Shown: piece by piece, positions 57,118 through 64,000 of the stretch | Position numbering within the stretch: position 1 is the first letter of the stretch | Layout: each line of letters begins with the position of its first letter | Assembly: GCA_041395105.1 (NCBI GenBank) | Contig: JAWLBB010000009.1 | Span: forward strand, 1-64,000 | DNA length: 64,000 nt | Reading direction: 5' to 3' | Source of the DNA: Opitutaceae bacterium | GTDB lineage: Bacteria > Verrucomicrobiota > Verrucomicrobiia > Opitutales > Opitutaceae | Notes under the pieces: generated by a model | Database searches by the model: none | Seen by the model: only the letters and a program-made list of their open reading frames with translations | What the model was told of the DNA's origin: nothing | Translations under genes and position numbers: made by a program

Positions 57118-58554
57118 TCAACTGACCTGACGAAGCTGGAGGGTGTCGATGATCTTCTCGCGCGCCAGGGCGTTGGTGATGACAACAAGCCAATTCCCGG
57201 GTTTCACCCACCCCTTGCTTTTCAGGACTGCCTTGGCATTGCGGATGGTCTGTTCCGGGTCGTCGGAAAACTCCATGAAAAAGGGCTCCACCCCCCAGGG
57301 CAGCAGCAATTGTCGAAAGATGGATTCGATGTCGGTGAAGGCGAAAATGGGAACCCCGCGCACCCGGAGGGCGCCAAGAACATAAGCCAGGTGGCCGCTG
57401 CGGGTGAAGACCAGGATGGCTGATCCGGGGAGTTCCTGGGCCAGCATGCCGGCCGACCGCAGCATCTTGGATTTGGGCTCGTGGAGAGTGATCCTCTGGT
57501 TCAGGTTCCCGCTCACGGAAGGCTCGATGCTCTCAATGATGTTTTTCATCACCTGCACGGATTCGAGAGGATAGGCCCCGATGGTGGTCTCGCCGGAGAG
57601 CATCACGGCGTCGGCTTTTTCGCGGATGGCATTGGAAACATCGGAGATCTCGGCCCGGGTCGGCATCGGCGAGGAAATCATCGTTTCCAGCAGATGGGTC
57701 GCAATGATGACGGGCTTTCCTTCAGCCTCACAGGCGGCGACCAGTTCGGTCTGCACCAGCGGCAGACGGTGGTAATCGATTTCAATCCCCAGATCACCGC
57801 GCGCGACCATGATCCCGTCGGCCTCGCGGATGATCTCCACCATATTGCGGACTCCGGCCTGGTCCTCGATCTTGGCGATGATCTTCGCGGATGATCCCAG
57901 GCCTTCAAGGTAGCGTCGAAGCGTCCGGATGTCTTCCGCCTGGCGGACAAACGACAGGGCAACGAAATCGATGCCCGCCCTAACTCCGGCTTTGAGGTCG
58001 TCTTCGTCTTTGCTGGTCAGACAAGGCAGATTGACATAGACACCGGGCAGATTGAGATGGCGCTTCGATCCGATTGATCCCGGCGTGAGCACTTCGCACC
58101 GGATATGACCTGCATCCTTTGCGATGACCCGCATTCGGATCAGTCCGCTGTCAACCAGAACCGTTGTGCCGACCTCCAGATCTCCGGGCAGACCGGGGTA
58201 ATTGACCGAGACGGCGGATATGTCGCCGGTCGGCTCAACCCCTTCGATGTGGAACTCAAAGTGGTCGCCAATCTTCAGATTGATCGGGGAAGGAACATTT
58301 CCGGTCCGGATCTCCGGACCCTTCACATCCATCATCACGCCCACATGGCGGTCGACCTCGACCGAAGCCTCACGGATGAACCACATGGCGTCATCGACCC
58401 ATTGATGCGAGGCGTGGGCCATATTGAGGCGAAGGATGTCCACTCCCGCGATGATGAGCTTTGCCAGCATTTCCTTGGACTGGGTGGCCGGACCGAGGGT
58501 GGCGATGATCTTGGTGTGCCGGTAATAGGAGGAAGTCGGACGCATGGTCACCAT
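57118..58554 (-). CDS. pyk: Pyruvate kinase
   Basis: 478 residues from the ATG at 58554 (MVTMRPTSSYYRHTK; MRPTSS at 58545 is the alternative). Motifs: RHTKIIATLGPAT at the N-terminus, MDVKGPEIRTG, AKIEDQAGVRNM, VARGDLGIEIDYHRLP (metal/PEP loop), LETMISSPMPTRAEISDVSNAI and LSGETTIGAYPLESV. It converts PEP and ADP to pyruvate and ATP. The usual NFSHG-type motif is NMAHAS here. Confidence 0.93.
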   Translation of the reverse strand: MVTMRPTSSYYRHTKIIATLGPATQSKEMLAKLIIAGVDILRLNMAHASHQWVDDAMWFIREASVEVDRHVGVMMDVKGPEIRTGNVPSPINLKIGDHFEFHIEGVEPTGDISAVSVNYPGLPGDLEVGTTVLVDSGLIRMRVIAKDAGHIRCEVLTPGSIGSKRHLNLPGVYVNLPCLTSKDEDDLKAGVRAGIDFVALSFVRQAEDIRTLRRYLEGLGSSAKIIAKIEDQAGVRNMVEIIREADGIMVARGDLGIEIDYHRLPLVQTELVAACEAEGKPVIIATHLLETMISSPMPTRAEISDVSNAIREKADAVMLSGETTIGAYPLESVQVMKNIIESIEPSVSGNLNQRITLHEPKSKMLRSAGMLAQELPGSAILVFTRSGHLAYVLGALRVRGVPIFAFTDIESIFRQLLLPWGVEPFFMEFSDDPEQTIRNAKAVLKSKGWVKPGNWLVVITNALAREKIIDTLQLRQVS

Positions 58555-58836
58555 AAAGCAGGAAGAGGGCCATCTTCCAAGGACCGAGATGACCGCCGGT
58601 TCTTGACCGTCCAGCAAAAGGAGCCGCCAGCCCCCTTGTCCCGGGGATCGTGAGGCCGGGCGGTGCCGGGTTGTGAAAGTTCCATTGTTGCGGAGATGGC
58701 CGTTGGACTCCCAGATTCGGTCATTGATGAATTCCTGGATTTCCTGGAGGGTAAACTCGTCGCGGGGTCCATTGAGCCCAATGTCGCTCCCGGGACGGCG
58801 TTATCGATGACTGCGCCGGCGAAGGCACAAAACCTC

Positions 58837-60015
58837 ATGAAGTATCCGATCCGTTTCCCTTTCCTTCTGTCGTTCATTCTCCTGCCCCTGACCTTGGGCG
58901 GCCGTGCCGAGGACAGCCGTGCGGGCGGCTACAGATCCGTGGCCGACCGCATCGCCAACCGATCCTATCCGTCGATCTTCCAGGCCTGGAACCCCGCCGA
59001 TAATCTGGCGGACGAAGATCCGCTGGTCACGGCGGCCCGGCATGACCTGATCTTCCACGGGGCCAGTTTCTACGGCCTCGTTTGGGACAATGCGAACGAA
59101 GGCCTGGCCACCGGCTTCACCCCGGAAAGCCTGGCCGATGCGCCCGCGCGAAGGGATGCGCTGATGCGGCTCAATCCCAACCTGATCCTCATCATGGAAA
59201 TCCGCTATCGGGATGCGCGGGAGGATTTTCTTGGAGCGGGTCATGGATGGTGGCGGCGGGATGAGAACGACGAATTGGTCATGGGGTGGGAGGAAGGCGG
59301 GTTCATCCAGATGGATTATTCGAATCCGGATTTTCGGGGTCACGTGGCCCGACGGGCGGCCGCGGCGATCGCAAGCGGCGCAGTCGACGGGATCATGCTC
59401 GATTGGTGGGACGAAGATGAAGACCGCCTGGCCCTCGTCCGGACCATCCGCGAACAGATCGGCAGCGACGCCCTTATCCTGGTCAACGCCAATGATCGTG
59501 AGATCCCGATGACAGCCGCCTACATCAACGGTCTCTTCATGGAATGCTACCGCAGCGGCAGCGCCGCCGAGTGGAGCCGGATCGAGAACACCCTGATCTG
59601 GGCGGAGGCACACCTCCGGGCGCCCCGTATCAATTGCCTGGAGACGTGGTTCCATCATTCGCGCAGCGACTTGGATCTGATGCGTGCCACCACCACCCTG
59701 GTTCTGACCCGATCGGAAGGCTATGCGCTTTTTTCCGACCCCAATCCCCTTCCGAAACCCGACCATCTTCACGACTGGTACGATTTCTGGGATGCCGATG
59801 CCGGCGTGCCGGTTGCGGCCGGTGAAACCTGGCCCGACGGCTCCGTGCGGCGGTCTTTCTCCAATGGCATGGTCGTCTACAATCGGATGGGCAACCCGCC
59901 GGTCGCGGTCCGTTTTGAGCGGCCCATGTTCAGTGTTGCCACCGGGCAGACCTCCGTCGAACACGAGGTCCCGTCTTCTGATGGGGATATTTTCCTGAAA
60001 TCGACCGACAATTGA
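58837..60015 (+). CDS. Secreted glycoside-hydrolase-like TIM-barrel protein
   Basis: 392 residues from the ATG at 58837 (the frame upstream is not coding-like). Signal peptide MKYPIRFPFLLSFILLPLTLGGRA. The body reads as a TIM barrel: LNPNLILIMEIRYRD, QMDYSNPDFRGHVARRA, AVDGIMLDWWDEDEDR and ALILVNANDREIP, similar to putative glycosyl hydrolases (GHL groups) of unknown activity. LFMECYRSG and CLETWFHHS are likely substrate-face motifs. The gene is alone between pyk and the desaturase gene. Confidence 0.72.
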   Translation: MKYPIRFPFLLSFILLPLTLGGRAEDSRAGGYRSVADRIANRSYPSIFQAWNPADNLADEDPLVTAARHDLIFHGASFYGLVWDNANEGLATGFTPESLADAPARRDALMRLNPNLILIMEIRYRDAREDFLGAGHGWWRRDENDELVMGWEEGGFIQMDYSNPDFRGHVARRAAAAIASGAVDGIMLDWWDEDEDRLALVRTIREQIGSDALILVNANDREIPMTAAYINGLFMECYRSGSAAEWSRIENTLIWAEAHLRAPRINCLETWFHHSRSDLDLMRATTTLVLTRSEGYALFSDPNPLPKPDHLHDWYDFWDADAGVPVAAGETWPDGSVRRSFSNGMVVYNRMGNPPVAVRFERPMFSVATGQTSVEHEVPSSDGDIFLKSTDN

Positions 60016-60080
60016 TCCGCGGGAAGGTCGTTCCAAGTCCTTGACGCCGGTCTCGATCGGGGCGACTGTTACCCATATTC

Positions 60081-61133
60081 ATGGCTTCGGACATTCCGCT
60101 TTCAGACAAACCGAGCCATCGTGAATCCATCGCCAGATGGAAGGGGATTGTTGCCGAGTTTCAGCGGCCGGATTTCCTGCGGGCCAGCTGGCAGATCGTC
60201 AACACGATCGGCGCCTACGTCGCGCTCTGGATTCTGATGTATCTGAGCCTGTCGGTATCGTGGTGGCTCACCCTCCCGCTGGCCATTCTGGCCGGGGGAT
60301 TCCTCATCCGGATCTTCATCATCTTTCACGACTGCGGCCACGGATCCTTCTTCAAATCCCCAAGGGCCAACGCCTTCTGGGGATTCGTCACAGGGGTTCT
60401 GACCTTCACACCCTATTACCATTGGAGGTGGGAGCACTCGCTGCACCACGCGACGGCGGGCGACCTCGACCGCAGGGGAGTGGGCGATGTCTGGACCATG
60501 ACGGTCGAAGAGTACCTTAATGCTTCCCGTTGGAAGAAGCTTTCCTACCGCCTGGCGCGCAATCCGTTCATCCTTTTCGTGGTCGCGCCCCTGTTCATCT
60601 TTCTCATTTACCAACGCCGCCCCTCGCCCACCGCCAGCGCGCGCGAGAAAAAGTCCGTCTGGGCGATGAACTTCGCCCTCGCCATCGTCGCGGCCGGGTT
60701 GATCTACATCTATGGTTTCCTCCCCTGGATTATCATCCAGTTCACGACAATGGCGGTGGCCGGATCCTGCGGCGTCTGGTTGTTCTATGTGCAGCACCAG
60801 TTCGAGGACGTCTACTGGGAGCGGGGTGACGATTGGGATTACACGACTGCGGCGATGGCGGGAAGTTCCTTCTACAAACTTCCGCGGATCCTTCAGTGGT
60901 TCTCGGGCAATATAGGATTCCACCACATCCACCACCTGAGTCCCCGGATACCGAACTACAATCTGGAACGCTGCCATCGGGCCGATCCGATGTTCTCCGA
61001 CGTCAAGCCCCTGACCTTGTTCTCCAGTCTGAAGTCGCTGACTTTCCGCCTCTGGGACGAAAAGGCGGGCAGGCTCATCAGCTTCCGGCATCTGCGGAAA
61101 CATCACGGCCATGACCAGGGCACCGGGAAGTAG
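60081..61133 (+). CDS. Fatty acid desaturase (membrane di-iron)
   Basis: 350 residues with the three His boxes: HDCGHGSF (~90), HSLHHATAG (~124) and HHIHHLSP (~280). TM helices lie at ~40-85, ~105-120, ~168-188 and ~205-230. It places a double bond in membrane acyl chains with O2 and a ferredoxin or rubredoxin. GC-rich codon use is like its neighbours. A single gene. Confidence 0.9.
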   Translation: MASDIPLSDKPSHRESIARWKGIVAEFQRPDFLRASWQIVNTIGAYVALWILMYLSLSVSWWLTLPLAILAGGFLIRIFIIFHDCGHGSFFKSPRANAFWGFVTGVLTFTPYYHWRWEHSLHHATAGDLDRRGVGDVWTMTVEEYLNASRWKKLSYRLARNPFILFVVAPLFIFLIYQRRPSPTASAREKKSVWAMNFALAIVAAGLIYIYGFLPWIIIQFTTMAVAGSCGVWLFYVQHQFEDVYWERGDDWDYTTAAMAGSSFYKLPRILQWFSGNIGFHHIHHLSPRIPNYNLERCHRADPMFSDVKPLTLFSSLKSLTFRLWDEKAGRLISFRHLRKHHGHDQGTGK

Positions 61134-61241
61134 GCTGGCGGACGCGAATGGCGTCAGGCCGATTCGTCGGCTCAGAGTTGGGTTCTTCAGGTCGTTCGGT
61201 TGTCTGGTGTAGTCGCCCCAGCTGTGGTGAGCCTGCCGAAC

Positions 61242-61296
61242 CCAGTCTCTTGGTGCGTGGCGACGTGGATTCGCGGCAAGAGACTGCCGCGGCTAC
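61242..61296 (-). repeat. REP family B, copy 2
   Basis: Reads on the minus strand GTAGCCGCGGCAGTCTCTTG, CCGCGAATCCACGTC, then CAAGAGACTG. The 13 bases beyond (CTACATCTCAT.AT) are shared with copy 3. Confidence 0.8.
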
Positions 61297-61408
61297 ATCT
61301 CATGATCCGTCCTGAACACCCGTTATCCTGGAGGCCGTTGCTGTTTGATCGGCCTCGAGGGTGTTTGCAGCTCGATCTTGCGGCGAACTCCAACAAAATG
61401 GCCGAACC

Positions 61409-62590
61409 ATGAAGATCCGGAAGATCGAAGTGAACACCCTGACCGGGACGGCGGCTGAGCCGAATCTGGGCGACGGCCAGTGGCAGTGCCAGCCGCTGCA
61501 CCAGTATCCGGATTTCCTCCCGCGTCACTCCCCGAAGGCCTCCCCGGCCGGACGCAAGCTGGAGGGGATCTTCGTGGAGATCGTCGGTGAGGACGGCAAC
61601 ACCGGCCGCTATGGCCCGCTCTATCGGGTTCAGGGACAACTGATCCGGGATCAGCTTGGACCATTTCTGGTGGGGCGCGATGCCCTGGCGATTGAAACCC
61701 TGCACGACCAGATGCTTCGCCTCGACCGGCATGGGCGTAACGGCTATTTAATGACAGCGATCAGCGCCCTGGACTGCGCCCTCTGGGACCTCAAGGGCAA
61801 GGTTCTCGGCCAGCCTGTCTACCGGCTTCTCGGCGGTCCCTCCCGGACCCGCCTGCCGGTCTACGCAAGCATGCTTGGATTCTCCGTCGAACCGGAAGCG
61901 GCCGCCTCCACCGCGAACCGGATAAAGGCCGAGGGCTTCGCCGCCCAGAAGTGGTTCTTCGCCCACGGGCCCGGCGAGGGTGAAGCGGGCCTGCGCCGGA
62001 ACCTCGACCTCGCCCGGGCGCTGCGCGCAACCGTCGGCGCCGACTATCCTCTCATGTTCGATGCCTTCATGGGTTGGGATCTGCCCTACGCGGACCGCAT
62101 GTTGAGCGGACTTGAGGAGGTGCATCCGGCCTGGGTGGAAGAACCGGTTCCTCCGGAGCACCTCGAGAGTTTTCGACGCCTGAAACAAGCCCATCCCGGG
62201 ATACCCCTGGCGACCGGCGAGCACGTCTACGGGAGGTGGCAGACCTCGGAGTTGCTGGCGACCCGATCGATCGACGTCCTGCAGAACGATCCCGACTGGA
62301 CGGGGGGCATCACCGAGCAGGTCCACATCTGTTCACTCGCATCCGCGGCCTCGGTGCCGGTGGTGGCCCACGGTCATTCGGTGCTTCCCGCCCTGCACAT
62401 CGCCGCGGCCAGACCTCCGGCGACCGTTCCCTACGTGGAATTCCTGCTCTCCTTCCAGAAGGAAAAGCAACATTTCCAGGCCCGGCGCCTCTGGCCGGAG
62501 AACGGAACCCTCCCCCTCCCCGATGCGCCCGGGCTCGGCATGGAATTGGACGAAGACCGCATCGAGAGCCGACAGGAATTCACCGGTTAA
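61409..62590 (+). CDS. Enolase-superfamily (mandelate racemase/dehydratase-like) enzyme
   Basis: 393 residues from the ATG at 61409. The capping domain starts KIRKIEVNTLTGTA. The barrel has metal ligands in LMFDAFMGWDLPYA (Asp), AWVEEPVPPEH (Glu) and ATGEHVYGRWQ (Glu), the base region FAAQKWFF, and HGHSVLPALH with the general acid/base His. The closest group appears to be sugar-acid dehydratases. It would fit carbohydrate catabolism; no pathway neighbours are seen. Confidence 0.85.
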   Translation: MKIRKIEVNTLTGTAAEPNLGDGQWQCQPLHQYPDFLPRHSPKASPAGRKLEGIFVEIVGEDGNTGRYGPLYRVQGQLIRDQLGPFLVGRDALAIETLHDQMLRLDRHGRNGYLMTAISALDCALWDLKGKVLGQPVYRLLGGPSRTRLPVYASMLGFSVEPEAAASTANRIKAEGFAAQKWFFAHGPGEGEAGLRRNLDLARALRATVGADYPLMFDAFMGWDLPYADRMLSGLEEVHPAWVEEPVPPEHLESFRRLKQAHPGIPLATGEHVYGRWQTSELLATRSIDVLQNDPDWTGGITEQVHICSLASAASVPVVAHGHSVLPALHIAAARPPATVPYVEFLLSFQKEKQHFQARRLWPENGTLPLPDAPGLGMELDEDRIESRQEFTG

Positions 62591-62680
62591 GGTCGAGGTC
62601 GGTTGGCGTCCCGGCGTGGCCAATCAACGGAAGACGCAGGCGGAATGGAGCCGCTTCTTTGGCTAAGAGCCTGCCTAACT

Positions 62681-62734
62681 CAGTCTCTTGGGGCGTATCG
62701 ACGTGGATTCGCGGCAAGAGACTGCCGCCGCTAC
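62681..62734 (-). repeat. REP family B, copy 3
   Basis: Minus strand GTAGCGGCGGCAGTCTCTTG, CCGCGAATCCACGTCGATA, then CAAGAGACTG. Lies between two convergent genes. Confidence 0.8.
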
Positions 62735-62780
62735 ATCTCATTATGCATCCTGAACTGCCTTTTTCTCGGTGACTGACAGG

Positions 62781-64000
62781 CTACAGGTCGGGATGGATCG
62801 GCACACGGAGCGTGGTGCAATTGAGCGCCCTGATCTCGATCGCGGCATCTGCGGGCAAGACTCCCTCAACCTTGAGGGATACCCCGACCGTTTCGCCGGG
62901 ATGGAGGGCGGAGAACGCGCCTTCGTCGAAGACAAAGCGGGCCTCCCCTTCATTGACGAGGTCGAGAACCACGAACGCGATGCTGGTGCGACCGGGGTTG
63001 TGTAATCGGACTTCGTGGATGCCGGCTTTCGCCCCCGGTTCGATCGACACCTGAAGCCGTCCCTGGGGCCCCTCGACGATGGACCGGAAGAATTCCTTCC
63101 TCCGGTCGTAGTCCGCCATGTGTGCCTGAAGGGCGGCGGGAGTGGCTTTGCGGAGATGGATCATCCGGGTCAGGCCGAAGCGCTTGTCGGTGTGAGGGGC
63201 CAGCCGGCGGCCGGTCAGTCGGACCTCGAGCTCATTCCCCGTTTCGCGGATCAATCCGGCCGGGATGGGATAGTGTCGGCTGGGAAGATGCGGCCAACGG
63301 AGAGGGTCTGCCTCGTAGTTCCATTCCTTGTCCAGATCAAACAGGCCCGAACCAACGGTCTCGCCATTGAGGATCACGGTGTCATCTCCGGACAAGCCGG
63401 GAAGGTAAACCTCCAGGGATAGACCTTTCAGGTGGTCGGGCAGATCGAAGGTGGATGAATAAGTGGCGTCGAGTTCATCCCGGGCGGCATGCTTCTGGAT
63501 CTTGTCGTGTTCGGTGGGCTCATCGACGATCTCGGCCAGGGTGTAGTAGTGAGGCGCGCTCACCTCCGTCACTTTGCCCATGTAGTGCAGTTTGAGCTTT
63601 TCACCGATGGCCACGCCGGTCTGATGGATGGTATCCGGCGAAACCGCCACGTAGTAGGTATTCCGATGCACCACCCTGCCATCAACTGTCGTCTCGAGGG
63701 CGAGGTAGAACGCCTGACCGGCGAGTCCCTCGGGAATGCGCCAATCAACCCGTCCGATAACGACACGCTCATCCGCCGGGATTTCCAACATATGCACGGA
63801 CTCGTACTGACGCACGCCATCGATCGTGAAGATGCGCACGGTCGCCTCGATCCCAACCGGCTCGTGAGTGTCGTTGACGGCGACGAGTTCGGGATTGAGG
63901 CACTCACCGGGATGCCAGACAAACCGCTCGAAATCGGCGAGCGTGATGACCGGTTTGCAGGCGTTTTTGTACCAGTAATAGACGGGTTTCGGGTCGCCGT
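62781..64000 (-). CDS. Glycoside hydrolase family 2-like protein, 3' part (5' end outside the window)
   Basis: The frame is open from 64000 to the stop at 62781, so at least 406 residues. The first residues, PKPVYYWYKNACKPV, resemble the end of the catalytic barrel of GH2 beta-mannosidase/galactosidase-type enzymes. After that come beta-sandwich domains (FERFVWHPGECLNPELVAVNDTHEP; VRIFTIDG; VHMLEIPADERVVIGRVDW) and a C-terminal sheet that reads LHNPGRTSIAFVVLDLVNEG. A GTG at 63839 is inside the frame and is not the start. Catalytic residues are outside the window. Confidence 0.75.
   Translation of the reverse strand, partial: GDPKPVYYWYKNACKPVITLADFERFVWHPGECLNPELVAVNDTHEPVGIEATVRIFTIDGVRQYESVHMLEIPADERVVIGRVDWRIPEGLAGQAFYLALETTVDGRVVHRNTYYVAVSPDTIHQTGVAIGEKLKLHYMGKVTEVSAPHYYTLAEIVDEPTEHDKIQKHAARDELDATYSSTFDLPDHLKGLSLEVYLPGLSGDDTVILNGETVGSGLFDLDKEWNYEADPLRWPHLPSRHYPIPAGLIRETGNELEVRLTGRRLAPHTDKRFGLTRMIHLRKATPAALQAHMADYDRRKEFFRSIVEGPQGRLQVSIEPGAKAGIHEVRLHNPGRTSIAFVVLDLVNEGEARFVFDEGAFSALHPGETVGVSLKVEGVLPADAAIEIRALNCTTLRVPIHPDL

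Overview
The window looks like chromosome of a high-GC, Gram-negative heterotroph, most plausibly a Verrucomicrobiota (Opitutae-like) bacterium. This is an inference from gene content: sialidase-like, FGE-sulfatase-domain and sulfatase proteins, several phytanoyl-CoA-dioxygenase and sugar-dehydrogenase families, LpxD (outer membrane lipid A), a DUF6599/DUF362/polyferredoxin/aldo-keto reductase operon, and long stretches of dispersed palindromic repeats. No rRNA, tRNA or CRISPR array was recognised.

Layout. 1-6613 is a minus-strand carbohydrate-type cluster: a sialidase-like protein, a Gfo/Idh/MocA oxidoreductase, a TIM-barrel sugar isomerase/epimerase, an FGE-domain/sialidase fusion, a remnant of a second sialidase 3' end, and an IPT/TIG protein cut by the window edge. 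6773-13836 holds a serine beta-lactamase-like lipoprotein, a patatin phospholipase, a small membrane-protein/HTH operon behind 18-bp iterons, a PhyH dioxygenase, a beta-helix protein and an HD protein. 14095-17936 carries a Zn-alcohol dehydrogenase, an SMP-30 lactonase-like protein and an SGNH hydrolase. 18033-20642 is a two-gene polyamine operon (homospermidine synthase and ornithine-decarboxylase-like). 20712-25089 encodes a two-subunit NAD-type formate dehydrogenase, followed by fumC, lpxD, a secreted unknown, a periplasmic beta-carbonic anhydrase and a lipoprotein. 30901-33781 is an oxidative-stress locus: a Fur-family operator and regulator, katG and a strong terminator.

34500-41000 contains a DUF1684 lipoprotein, a second FGE/sialidase fusion broken by an apparent one-base frameshift, an intact IS481-family element and a sulfatase with C-terminal HEAT-like repeats. 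41192-46496 is a tight five-gene redox operon (DUF6599, DUF362, membrane polyferredoxin, zinc-ribbon mini-protein, Tat-exported aldo/keto reductase), the least understood conserved-looking unit here. 46544-64000 holds a GH44 enzyme, a second PhyH, a decaying accessory stretch (nested palindromes, an S9 peptidase with an in-frame stop, an RHS remnant), a DUF4143 ATPase, a B12-type radical SAM protein, a 2'-5' RNA ligase-like protein, pyruvate kinase, a GH-like TIM barrel, a fatty acid desaturase, an enolase-superfamily dehydratase and a GH2 3' part running off the end.

The most striking non-coding signal is a near-identical 64-bp palindrome (28-bp arms, 8-nt variable loop) in seven intergenic spots between 13041 and 41076. 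Two further REP-like families, with GTAG-starting units, sit at 48.5-51.3 kb and 61.2-62.7 kb. No REP-associated transposase gene is visible in the window, so mobilisation would have to be in trans.
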